The notes beneath the pieces are model-generated. The model was not told where the DNA came from. It saw nothing but the letters and a program-made list of their open reading frames with translations, and did not search any database. A stretch of 13,231 nucleotides of DNA from JARRQB01 sp965368585 (lineage in GTDB: Bacteria; Pseudomonadota; Gammaproteobacteria; Chromatiales; Chromatiaceae), in NCBI GenBank assembly GCA_965368585.1, contig CBDUNM010000142.1:1-13231 (forward strand), read 5' to 3'. Both the position numbers and the translations under genes were made by a program. Position 1 is the stretch's first letter. Each line of letters begins with the position of its first letter. Shown piece by piece: positions 1 through 8,143 of the stretch.

Positions 1-216
1 CGGCCGGCGTCGCGTGAACCGCCACGTCCAGGTGAAATTGCCTTGTTTTTCTTTATTTTTTCGCGTTGTGTGACGCCTGGCCGAGCCGAGCTTGGCCCGG
101 CAGCGGGGCTCTGAGAGTCAACGAACTTGCCAAGCAGCCCACTAATACAACATCCTCCGGCAGCAGAAGGAGTGAAGGCGTTTTCGACACTCTCGGTCGG
201 AAGACGCTTGCCGATA

Positions 217-2151
217 CTATAGACTCGAAACGTTTGGATTTAAACGAGCTCCAGCGGCGCAATCAGCACAACTTTTCACGGGCCCAGGAGCGGGGTCTTT
301 GAGATAACAGATTCTTTGTGGCGCATAGTACTCCCAGGCGTTACAGCGATTCTCGTTGGCACAGGCGGCTTGGCACATTTCCGCGTTAGCCGGGTTCGGG
401 TAAAAGTACCGGTAGTTGTTACCGGGTCGACCCATCCCTCGCTCAACCGGCCCCATGTAGATCGGATTCACCCCAGAGGTAAAGCCATCACCTCGTAAAA
501 CGGGATTGGCAGCCAGGTTCTTGAGATAACACTTCGCAGAAGAACCCCCAGTGCCATATTTGGCATGACTCCATGCCTTACACTGTGGGTCCTCGATACA
601 GGCGATCTGACACTCAAGCGGATCGTTTACCGTCGTGTCGAAGCTGTGATAATCATTACCGGGACGACCGTTTTTCGCTTGTCTATTCAGTTCGAGGATT
701 GCCTTTGAGGGACAAAGGGGATATGAGAGATCCACCGAAACGCAGGGAAAAGAAGTGATGTCCTGGCAAATAGGCTTCGCATAAGCACTGACCACACCGG
801 TCACTCCCGTGAAGTCCGCGATCGAAACAACCGCTAATACATCCTGCGCTATCACCCAGCCGTTCGCTTCAGCCAACTCTGCCAACTGTTGCCTGCCCCA
901 AGTCTTCTTGAAAAATCGTGCGATCTTGGGGTGAAAACGATTGTCGATGGCCCGGTTGATAGCAGGGCTGGTCTGATTCGCAAAATCATCGGCGAACGCA
1001 TCAGTAAAGTCGTTGGTGGCTTCGTATAAAGCCGCAGTAGTTTGGGTCGAATACTTGACATATTTAGCGACGGTTCCTGCTTTACTAATGACCCGTCTGA
1101 CGAGATGGACGCTATGAGCACCAGACGACAACGACTTGACCCTTTGCATCAAATGGACGAGTTCGACAAACGCTTTTCCCAATTTAGTGCTGCCGGCAAC
1201 GGTTTTTCCTCCTATTCTGATAACCTTGGAGGTCGAAGTTGTCATATCGCCGGCGGCATTTATAGCTGCAGTTGTTGTATTGGACATTCCCAGTGAAGCG
1301 ACACTGGCGGCTAATACTAGCGGTGCTATCACCTGGTCGGCGACAACCATCCCGCATTCAACAGAGGTCTTTGCACAGCCAGCAGCGCAGTTGGCCCAAT
1401 TGGGGGCGCAATTCTGCCAGCAGACCGGACCTACCCCGTGAAAATCAGTCTTGCACTTTGGATAACAGAGTCCCGCATCTTCCACTTTGTCGCTTGCGCA
1501 AATGAGGGGGACAGGATCACCGATGGTAACTTTCTTCGCGCAGGAAAGGTCTATGCCAGGGTTCATGCCGAGCGCACGGCAGTCGGGCGTTTTGGGACGG
1601 CAGATACAACAGCCGAAATTGGAGTAGCCCTCCTTGCACTTCGGGTAGATGATCTCGCCATACTTCTCGCAACCCCGTTCCGGGTGTTTTTTATTGCAAC
1701 GCTTGCGGGCATCTTTCAGAGAAAATGCCTTGTCGCCGAACTTCCAAGGAAAGCCGGCGCCGCGGCCATACTCCGTGGCGCGACAGAACAAGCCGTCGTC
1801 GCGCATGCCGTCGGGACAGACTGAATGACAGTCAAAGCCGACACGTTTCGTGTTAGCCGGACACTTCGAATAGCAGAGCGCTCCGATTTTCTCGCGGCCA
1901 GCCGCGCAAATGCTCAGTGGTGTTCCCACGCCACGACCATAACTCTGGCGCCAGCAAAAGGGGAGTTTGACTCCAGTGGTCTGGACTTTAATCCAATCCA
2001 TTACCCGTTTTATTTCCTCCTTCGGCATGTAGGGGACATCTTCAAAAACGCTGTCGGGAGGTATTTGAGCCTCGGTAATTTCCGTGCCCTGAGCTATGAT
2101 GACGCACGACCAGAGCATAAGGAGTAAAGCGAAGACAGACAGTTTCTGCAT
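217..2151 (-). CDS. Secreted cysteine-rich protein with two PAN/Apple-type repeats
   Basis: The 644-residue product starts with a clear signal peptide (Lys3, hydrophobic core about residues 5-20), so it should be exported. Residues 66-266 hold 23 cysteines. Within them a module of five cysteines, C-x10-C-Y-x2-C-x10-C-x3-C, occurs twice with identical spacing, at residues 82-112 and 218-248. Residues 268-460 are poor in cysteine, rich in Ala/Val/Thr and probably helical. The C-terminus carries two PAN/Apple-like repeats (about 495-565 and 574-635), each opening with GRPGN(D/N)Y and containing the C-x3-C and C-x-AW/C-x2-W-type core followed by CYLK. PAN domains usually bind protein or carbohydrate, so an adhesive or binding role outside the cell is inferred; no catalytic motif is seen. 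The start fits a GGGGGAG ribosome site 6 bases upstream. It stands alone, with no operon partner. Sampled GC is about 50%, lower than the genes to the right, which may mean transfer. The overall family is not recognised. Confidence 0.85.
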   Translation of the reverse strand: MQKLSVFALLLMLWSCVIIAQGTEITEAQIPPDSVFEDVPYMPKEEIKRVMDWIKVQTTGVKLPFCWRQSYGRGVGTPLSICAAGREKIGALCYSKCPANTKRVGFDCHSVCPDGMRDDGLFCRATEYGRGAGFPWKFGDKAFSLKDARKRCNKKHPERGCEKYGEIIYPKCKEGYSNFGCCICRPKTPDCRALGMNPGIDLSCAKKVTIGDPVPLICASDKVEDAGLCYPKCKTDFHGVGPVCWQNCAPNWANCAAGCAKTSVECGMVVADQVIAPLVLAASVASLGMSNTTTAAINAAGDMTTSTSKVIRIGGKTVAGSTKLGKAFVELVHLMQRVKSLSSGAHSVHLVRRVISKAGTVAKYVKYSTQTTAALYEATNDFTDAFADDFANQTSPAINRAIDNRFHPKIARFFKKTWGRQQLAELAEANGWVIAQDVLAVVSIADFTGVTGVVSAYAKPICQDITSFPCVSVDLSYPLCPSKAILELNRQAKNGRPGNDYHSFDTTVNDPLECQIACIEDPQCKAWSHAKYGTGGSSAKCYLKNLAANPVLRGDGFTSGVNPIYMGPVERGMGRPGNNYRYFYPNPANAEMCQAACANENRCNAWEYYAPQRICYLKDPAPGPVKSCADCAAGARLNPNVSSL

Positions 2152-2187
2152 TGTTTGCTCCCCCGAAGAATCGTATTCTTTTCGATA

Positions 2188-2193
2188 ATTATA
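2188..2193 (-). promoter_or_regulatory. Possible -10 box for the PAN-domain gene
   Basis: The minus strand reads TATAAT here, a perfect match to the sigma-70 -10 consensus, 36 bases upstream of the start codon at 2151. No convincing -35 box sits at 16-18 bases distance; a TTGATC lies much too close. The surrounding sequence is AT-rich, so a chance match is possible. Confidence 0.3.
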
Positions 2194-2772
2194 GGAGTAG
2201 CGATCAAAAAAAATAGTTCGTAATGACGAAACCCGCGTGCGCGGTCACTATATGAAGGCTAACGTGATTTTTCTACTTAGCGTAAATCGCAAATATTCTT
2301 GCGAATAAATTCTGACTTTTACTGCCGAGCACAACGCGGTCAAGCAGGGAGATACGGGTACCAAGTCCAGGTTTTCTCACCCAATAAAAACCTTCTCGAC
2401 CTTACTGGAGTGTCGCGAAAATACTTTCTCACACACCGGGATGGAGTGAAGAAGAGGGGATAAAAAAGAGTTAAGATACAAGGGTTGAAAGGTTTAGACC
2501 TAGCTGCGCCTGCCCCCTCCATCCGAATCGTAACTTGGCGGGATGAGGGGTAAAGGGGAACGAGCCGGCATTATTGCTTACAAAATACGTTGTACACATG
2601 ATTTACATCCGTGCGCCCGGTCAAAAAAAATATACCATGTTTGGCGTGTATATTTGGTTCATCCTCGCTTCGTAAAGATGTCGTATAAGTCTTTCTCCCC
2701 TTCTCCGGCCGGGATCAGGTTGGGACGGGGCAATATTTGAAGCCCGGGGCTCAGCATTTCGACTCTCTCACC
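2194..2772. other. AT-rich intergenic stretch without a recognisable gene
   Basis: No reading frame in this stretch resembles a protein on either strand; the frames present are short and compositionally poor. Base composition drops sharply: the 60-base block from 2581 has 23 G/C and the block from 2221 has 27. It contains two runs of eight A (near 2207 and 2623) followed by TA-rich sequence. No tRNA, rRNA, riboswitch or direct-repeat array was seen. It could hold promoters, or be a scar of past insertion events. Confidence 0.5.
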
Positions 2773-2952
2773 TTAGCCCCCTCCCGGTATGAAACCAGCG
2801 ATAGGTGCGACACCCGCGACATCGGCATGCTCATCGCGCACTTCCGAGTGCCCGAGCGCTTCGCGGCAGCCTTCGGCTGTGTAAATCGGCTGTCCTGCCA
2901 GGTTGTCGAAGCCGATGTCGAATACGCGCTTGAGCCGTTGCGTTCAGGTCAT
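2773..2952 (-). pseudogene. Possible IS91-type transposase C-terminal remnant
   Basis: The minus strand reads MT-stop-TQRLKRVFDI and continues open for another 46 codons to a TAA at 2773. The phrase (A/T)QRLKRVF-x-I is characteristic of the C-terminal part of IS91-family transposases, where it normally leads into a short Cys-x2-Cys segment. Here no such cysteine pair follows: the frame changes to unrelated sequence, and there is a TGA two codons before the match. If the match is real, this is a short broken end of an insertion sequence. Only about ten residues support it, so the call is tentative; a chance match in a junk frame is the alternative. Confidence 0.25.
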
Positions 2953-3100
2953 TGACGCGCGACGTTCGCCCGGCGCGAGCTCGCACGAATCGTCCCGTGC
3001 GAGGCGCTTGCCACCCCTGCCCCGCTTGGCTGGCGTCACGCGCGAGCGGCACTGACTGTTCGGGACAAACACGCTGTGACGAATTCATCGGGAATGAGAA

Positions 3101-3120
3101 ATGGCACAAGGATGTGCCGT
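3101..3120. repeat. Hairpin 1 with AAGGAT loop
   Basis: A seven-pair inverted repeat: ATGGCAC and GTGCCGT flank the loop AAGGAT, with five strict Watson-Crick pairs, one G-T pair and an outer A-T pair. The core CACAAGGATGT closely matches the second hairpin at 3299-3320 (CACACGGATGT), and ACAAGGATGT occurs again at 8027-8036. This suggests a dispersed intergenic element or structured RNA rather than a terminator, as no T-run follows. Confidence 0.4.
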
Positions 3121-3298
3121 AACAGAGCCAAGAACGCAAACTAGAAAGCTTTGGCTGGCCCGCGAAGCGGGCGAGTATCAGGGATGATGCGAGCAATGCG
3201 CGTGAGGCTGACTCTGGGCTTAGGCACCAGTGCGGCGAGTCGGGCAACGACAAATCGGCAGGATAGCCGACTCGCACGACCGCAGGTCGCCCGAAGGG

Positions 3299-3320
3299 TG
3301 ACGCACACGGATGTACGTCA
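3299..3320. repeat. Hairpin 2 with ACGGAT loop
   Basis: TGACGCAC and GTACGTCA flank the loop ACGGAT: an eight-pair stem in which one position is an unconventional C/A contact on the + strand (G-T on the opposite strand). The loop and its flanks share GCACA(A/C)GGATGT with hairpin 1, about 200 bases away. No T-run follows, so it is not a typical terminator. Confidence 0.4.
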
Positions 3321-3740
3321 TGAATTTCTCCGGGCATCCTGCCCACCTCCTCACCGAAGAAGTCATCCCGGGCCGGCAGCGCTTAAATCCGGTTGAGAGT
3401 GGCCATCCATGGCGAAACGCGGGTGCTCTGAACAACCCCCAGCCCGGTCATCGTTGACCGGGCGTGCACCGAACTGCGCAGTGACGTTGAGTAGTCACTT
3501 CGGTTTCGGCTCACCCCCCGGCAATCCGGTAATGGATCGAGGCATCCCGTAACTGATCCATCGGATCGGCTTCCCCAGCGTCGCCGGCTGTTGCGTCATC
3601 CGAGGCCATGAGGCTTTTGTGAGCGCGCGAAAGAAAGTAATTCTGCTATCTTCTAGCCATTGGAACGACGAATTTTTCGCACCTCGCATCACGACTTCAT
3701 ACCTGGATCTTGATGAACCCAGCCAAAAGCGATTTGATTG

Positions 3741-6032
3741 ATGGCTACCGCGTTCGCTACTGGTGAAAATCCTTTGTGCACCGGTTGCCGTTTGCTATTT
3801 CCGTTTCTAGCGGCAATTTTTTTATCCCTGCTCTACACCGACGCTGCTGCCGACACCACGGTTAAGCCGATACACGTCGGTCGCGACGCGTGCAAAGCAT
3901 GTCATTCCGAGCAGTTCCAGCAGTGGGTAGGGTCCCACCACGATTTGGCCATGCAAACGCCATCGCGAACGACCGTCCTTGGCGATTTCGGCAACGTGGG
4001 TGTAAGCAGTTTCGGTGCAAGCTCTCGCTTCTTCAGAGCGGATGATAAATATCAGGTTCGCACCGAAGGGCCGACCGGAGAACCTGAAATTTACGAGATC
4101 AAATATACCTTCGGCGCCTATCCGCTGCAGCAGTATCTCATCGAATTACCCGAAGGACGCCTGCAAGCTTTGCGTTGGGCGTGGGACGCCCGACCGACAG
4201 ATCAAGGGGGGCAGCATTGGTTTGATCTGTATCCTTCAGAAAGGATCTCACCCGACGACCCGTTGCACTGGACGCAGGCCGATCAAAACTGGAACTACAT
4301 GTGCGCTGAATGTCACTCGACCAACGTGCAGAAAAACTACGATCCGACAAGCAGAGCCTACGCGACAACCTGGACCGATATTGATGTATCTTGCGAGGCG
4401 TGTCACGGTCCTGGTTCGGCGCATATAGACTGGGCGAAGCGCGAACCGAAAACACAAGTCCTCGACGACGACAAGGGATTGGTGATTGCGCTCGATGAGC
4501 GCAAAGTCGTACGCTGGACGATTGACGCGCAATCCGGCAATGCTGCGCGCAGCCCAAGCAAGGCCGGCAACAAAGAAATTGAAATGTGCGCACGTTGCCA
4601 CGCCCGGCGAACGCCAATCAGTCAAAAGTATATCCATGGCACGCCATTCTTGGACCACTACATACCCAGTTTGCTCGCAGACGGCGTATATGAACTCGAC
4701 GGCCAGATCAGGGAAGAAGTGTATGTCTACGGGTCTTTCATACAGAGCAAGATGTATCAAGCCGGCGTGACGTGCAGTGATTGCCACAATGCGCATAGTT
4801 TGTCATTGCGCGCACCCGGCAATGGCGTTTGCCTGCAATGCCATGCAGCAGACAAATACGATCAGCCAGAACACCATCATCATCAGGTGAACGCGAGCGG
4901 CGCGAGTTGCATCGCGTGCCATATGCCCGTCAAGACCTATATGATTGTCGACCCACGGCATGATCACAGTATCCGCATACCGCGGCCGGACTTCACGGCG
5001 CGCTTCGGCACACCCAATGCCTGCAACCTTTGCCACGCCGATCGAGACGCTGCGTGGGCTGCGGCGAAAATTAAAACCTGGTACGGACGTATTGCCGAGG
5101 GCCACCAGAGTTTCGCCCAAGCCTTCTACAATGCACGCCACGGCGAGCCCGGCGCGGCCACGTTGCTTGCGGCTTTGATCGGCGACGCACGTGCGCCTGC
5201 CATCGCCAGAGCTACTGCGCTTAGCGAGATCGCTCGCTATGTGGGACCGGAAACGATCGACGTACTCAAAAAAGGACTTTCGGACGATGATCCGTTGGTG
5301 CGTCAGGCAGCGGTTGGGTCACTGGAAACCCTGCCAGCGGATTTGCGCTTGTCGCTCGCGTTACCTTTGCTGGACGATCCCGTCCGCGCGGTGCGTATAC
5401 AAACGGCGCGGATCCTCGCGGATGTCGCAGCGCGAGTGACGCCGCCAAACCGGCGAGCCTCCCTGCGGGAGGCAATCACTGAGTACATTGATGCTCAGCA
5501 AGTCAACGGGGAACGTGCAGAGGCGCAATCCAATTTAGGTATGCTTTACAGCGCGCTGGGAAATTTCGACAGGGCGGTTACCGCCTATCAAACCGCGATT
5601 GCGCTCGATCCGAAGTACGCACCGGCCTATATCAATCTGGCCGATTTCCACCGCGGTCGCGACGATGAGGTACATGCGGAAAAGGTACTGCGCGACGCAC
5701 TCGACAGTATTCCCGACAACGCGGACGTACAGCACGCGCTGGGCTTGGCCCTGGTGCGGCAAAGCCGTATGACTGAAGCGGTTGAGGCGCTACGCCTTGC
5801 CGTTGCGCTGGACGCGAACAATCCGCGCTATGCCTATGTATACGCCGTCGCGCTGAATTCTGCCGGAGAACCGACCAGGGCGCTTAAAGTGTTGAAGGAC
5901 GCGCTCGTCAAAGCCCCGAACGATCCACAGATAATCAGCACTTTGGCGTCGATTCATCGCGATCAGGGCGAGCTTGCGACTGCACGAATCTACGCCGAGC
6001 GGCTGCGTGCGTTATCACCCTGGAAAATGTAA
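3741..6032 (+). CDS. Exported eight-haem cytochrome c with HEAT-like and TPR repeats
   Basis: The 763-residue protein begins with an export signal (hydrophobic core about residues 18-32, likely cleaved after AAA near 37), then an eight-CXXCH cytochrome: motifs at residues 51, 188, 218, 283, 345, 364, 390 and 428. The spacing and the CEACHGPGSAH segment fit the cytochrome c554/paired-CXXCH group (PF13435/PF09699 type). Residues about 465-565 form HEAT-like helical repeats and about 590-760 form four to five TPRs. Haem attachment would occur in the periplasm, so electron transfer there or at the outer face is inferred; the redox partner and substrate are unknown, and no nitrite- or hydroxylamine-specific residues can be assigned. 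A TTG codon at 3738 follows an in-frame stop directly, so ATG at 3741 is the natural start, although the ribosome site is weak. The gene is monocistronic and convergent with the sulfatase. Cytochrome-TPR fusions occur in environmental bacteria, mostly uncharacterised. Confidence 0.93.
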   Translation: MATAFATGENPLCTGCRLLFPFLAAIFLSLLYTDAAADTTVKPIHVGRDACKACHSEQFQQWVGSHHDLAMQTPSRTTVLGDFGNVGVSSFGASSRFFRADDKYQVRTEGPTGEPEIYEIKYTFGAYPLQQYLIELPEGRLQALRWAWDARPTDQGGQHWFDLYPSERISPDDPLHWTQADQNWNYMCAECHSTNVQKNYDPTSRAYATTWTDIDVSCEACHGPGSAHIDWAKREPKTQVLDDDKGLVIALDERKVVRWTIDAQSGNAARSPSKAGNKEIEMCARCHARRTPISQKYIHGTPFLDHYIPSLLADGVYELDGQIREEVYVYGSFIQSKMYQAGVTCSDCHNAHSLSLRAPGNGVCLQCHAADKYDQPEHHHHQVNASGASCIACHMPVKTYMIVDPRHDHSIRIPRPDFTARFGTPNACNLCHADRDAAWAAAKIKTWYGRIAEGHQSFAQAFYNARHGEPGAATLLAALIGDARAPAIARATALSEIARYVGPETIDVLKKGLSDDDPLVRQAAVGSLETLPADLRLSLALPLLDDPVRAVRIQTARILADVAARVTPPNRRASLREAITEYIDAQQVNGERAEAQSNLGMLYSALGNFDRAVTAYQTAIALDPKYAPAYINLADFHRGRDDEVHAEKVLRDALDSIPDNADVQHALGLALVRQSRMTEAVEALRLAVALDANNPRYAYVYAVALNSAGEPTRALKVLKDALVKAPNDPQIISTLASIHRDQGELATARIYAERLRALSPWKM

Positions 6033-6067
6033 AGCGCGACCAGTTGATACATCTTGCCGACCGGACG

Positions 6068-6090
6068 GGATACCGGCTGCCACGGTATCC
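6068..6090. terminator. Hairpin between convergent genes, possible bidirectional terminator
   Basis: GGATACCG and CGGTATCC form a perfect eight-pair stem around a seven-base loop. It lies 36 bases after the cytochrome stop and 35 bases from the sulfatase stop, a position typical of a shared terminator. No T-run follows on either strand, so intrinsic termination would be weak; an RNA-end-protecting hairpin is an alternative. Confidence 0.5.
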
Positions 6091-6124
6091 AAAGCGCATG
6101 CCAGTCGCGCGCCACGGCCTCGCC

Positions 6125-7579
6125 TCAGGGACAGGCACCGGTGCTCGGATCGAACCCTTCCGAATCCCACATACTTTGGAGTTCGCCCAACAACAACGCC
6201 TCTACGACTGGGTCGTTCAACGCCGTGCTCTCGGCCAGGTCCGCGACATCATATAATTCCAGATCGGGCTGACCAACAAGGGTCCCAGGATATTTGTAAA
6301 TCAGCTTGTATTGACGATCGCGAATCGCTGCCTGGAACAACGACGAGGTGCAACGATCGCTATACATATACTCGCGTTGCGGCGCCACAGGCACGCGATA
6401 CACAGGCGCCATATAGCGGATCAGCGAATACGAGTCTTCAGCCTGCGATTGAACCCCTGCGATCGCCGCCACCGTCGCAAAGATATCCACCGTATTGACC
6501 AGGGCATCCGAGCGCCGCCCCGGATTGACGATGCGACCGATACCGGTGGAAACGGGCGCTTCGCTCGAATTGACGAGGTGATAACCGTCGGCAACGATAA
6601 ACGGCACCCGGATACCCCCCTCGTACACGTTACCCTTGTGGCTTTCGGCGTTGGCATTGAATGGCGCACGAATCTGGCTGCCTTCGGTACCGTTGTCCCC
6701 TATAAAAATCACTGTGGTGTTTGCAAGCTGATTTTGGTTCGCGAGTCCCGTCAGCAGTCGGCCGATATGCTCGTCCATGCATTCGATCATCGCATTGAAA
6801 TCAGCCAGCGGGGAACTCACGCCGTCACAAGCCAATGTCGGCGTGTGCAAGGGCGTGTGAGGTGCGTTGAACGCCACAATCGCCAACCAACGTCCCGTTT
6901 GACTATTGATCCAGTTTATCGCGTCATCGGCAGTATCTAAAGTTGCATATGTTGTAACCGGATCTACGACCGGGGTCGCGATATTGCCGTCAACCTGCAT
7001 ACCGTTTTCGTACTTGTCCCACGCGGCATAATCGGCCAGCGCGCCGTCTATACTTCCTAAATGATCGGCAAACCCCTGGTCGAGCGGCCCGTAGTAGGGA
7101 CCAGACACGCCCGGCCCGAGGTGCCATTTACCGAATAGCGCTGAGACGTAATCTACACCTGGAATTGAAATCGACTCGGGCAGCGTCGTCTCGGAATCCG
7201 GCAATCCGAACAACGCGCCGTTTGGCAAGGCATTCGCAACGGTCGTTCGGAACGAATGCCGTCCTGTCAAAACACCTGCGCGCGTCGGCGAGCAGACCGG
7301 GTTTGCCCAGGCGTTATCAAAGGTGACGCCGCTATTTGCAAGGTCGCGGATGTTCGGCGTGGCGGGTAGGCTGGCGAGCGGGTTCCCGGTAATGGATCGA
7401 TATTGTCTCGGGACGTCTATGCCCAAGTCGTCGCCAATAATGACCAACACATTTCTTTGTCCCGGTTGCGGGATTTGGATATCAGGCAAATCGAATGGCC
7501 CCGGGGCCAGCCGTGCAGACGCGCAAGATACCATTGAAAAGACTATGCAAATGCCCACTAAATTTTTGTTCGCTCTCAT
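6125..7579 (-). CDS. Exported sulfatase (formylglycine-dependent, possible lipoprotein)
   Basis: A 484-residue member of the alkaline phosphatase/sulfatase superfamily (PF00884), predicted to hydrolyse sulfate esters. Visible active-site elements are the metal-binding DD at residues 50-51, the CSPTR signature at 96-100 whose cysteine should be oxidised to formylglycine, GKWHLG at 150-155, APHTP at 239-243, GDNG at 294-297 and the SHKG lysine at 315. The N-terminus has a signal sequence; MVSC at 16-19 is a weak lipobox (Met at -3), so either a lipoprotein or a cleaved periplasmic protein. ATG at 7579 was chosen because AGGAG lies seven bases upstream; an ATG 12 codons earlier lacks this and would put a charged stretch before the signal. 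The substrate cannot be read from sequence. No formylglycine-generating enzyme or sulfated-glycan cluster lies in the window. Monocistronic as far as seen. Confidence 0.93.
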   Translation of the reverse strand: MRANKNLVGICIVFSMVSCASARLAPGPFDLPDIQIPQPGQRNVLVIIGDDLGIDVPRQYRSITGNPLASLPATPNIRDLANSGVTFDNAWANPVCSPTRAGVLTGRHSFRTTVANALPNGALFGLPDSETTLPESISIPGVDYVSALFGKWHLGPGVSGPYYGPLDQGFADHLGSIDGALADYAAWDKYENGMQVDGNIATPVVDPVTTYATLDTADDAINWINSQTGRWLAIVAFNAPHTPLHTPTLACDGVSSPLADFNAMIECMDEHIGRLLTGLANQNQLANTTVIFIGDNGTEGSQIRAPFNANAESHKGNVYEGGIRVPFIVADGYHLVNSSEAPVSTGIGRIVNPGRRSDALVNTVDIFATVAAIAGVQSQAEDSYSLIRYMAPVYRVPVAPQREYMYSDRCTSSLFQAAIRDRQYKLIYKYPGTLVGQPDLELYDVADLAESTALNDPVVEALLLGELQSMWDSEGFDPSTGACP

Positions 7580-7586
7580 GACATCG

Positions 7587-7591
7587 CTCCT
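7587..7591 (-). promoter_or_regulatory. Ribosome binding site fixing the sulfatase start
   Basis: The minus strand reads AGGAG, seven bases before the ATG at 7579. This site decides for the downstream ATG over the in-frame ATG at 7615. Confidence 0.75.
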
Positions 7592-8143
7592 GTGCCGGGT
7601 TGTATTGACGCGCATTTCCTTTCATGCGCATGACAATAGCTTTGCAGGCGAATCCCGTGCACAGGTGTGAAATAGTTCACCGGAAATCCATACGTTGTTA
7701 ACAATCAACACCGACCTCTTTGGGCTGCGTGATTACTCCCGTGTTTGAGCCACCCTCGCGAGACGTAGCTGCTATAGCATTCAGTTTCAAAAACGCCAGA
7801 GCCTGCGCGATACGGATCATTTCTTTCGGAAATCGCTCTCAATGCTTTCTTGCTACGCAGTTCCTGCTGCGCAAATAAGTCCAGCCCTCTCCGTCCACGG
7901 CAAGGGCGTTCGCTGCTTCGCAGGCTCAGTCGTGCCGCGTGAGTTATTGCGAAATGCGTTTGTAAAGCCTCATGTCGGGTGAAGGTTTAAGTGACCGTTC
8001 GCTGCAGGGAAGCGGCAGCCGGACCTACAAGGATGTATTCACGGCGTGTCACTGAAAGCTTTACCCGGCGGGTGGCACTGATAATGTGGGTCTTTGCGGC
8101 GAGTGGTTCGTTTGACAATGTGAAGTTATTCCTGCGCGAGCCC
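7592..8143. other. Intergenic region between patatin and sulfatase genes
   Basis: No convincing gene. On the minus strand two overlapping frames look slightly protein-like: a 40-codon ATG frame at 7698-7820, and in another frame a 60-codon run across 7700-7910. Neither has a ribosome site or a recognisable family, and they cannot both be real; decayed coding sequence is possible. TTGTTAACAA at 7695-7704 is a perfect ten-base palindrome about 115 bases upstream of the sulfatase start and could be an operator. ACAAGGATGT at 8027-8036 repeats the core of the hairpin at 3101-3120. Confidence 0.4.

Larger units (their letters stand above)
2953..3740. other. Gene-free GC-rich intergenic region with hairpins
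   Basis: No frame here looks like a real protein. A 171-codon frame on the minus strand (2831-3346) has the Arg/Ser/Pro-rich composition of a non-coding GC-rich frame. The stretch contains the two related GGAT-loop hairpins listed separately. On the minus strand at 3511-3609 there is a 32-codon ATG frame with balanced composition (many Asp and Ala) but no ribosome site, so it is not called as a gene. The last part, just before 3741, must hold the leader of the cytochrome gene. I see no strong promoter there. Confidence 0.5.

Noticed and set aside
2831..3346. A 171-codon minus-strand frame in the gene desert
   Set aside because: No ribosome site, Arg/Ser/Pro-rich composition, and it reads through both hairpins; it looks like non-coding GC-rich sequence.
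3526..3540. A 15-base exact match between 3526-3540 and 7386-7400
   Set aside because: The second copy lies inside the sulfatase coding region, the match does not extend, and a single 15-mer in 13 kb is weak evidence for a functional repeat.
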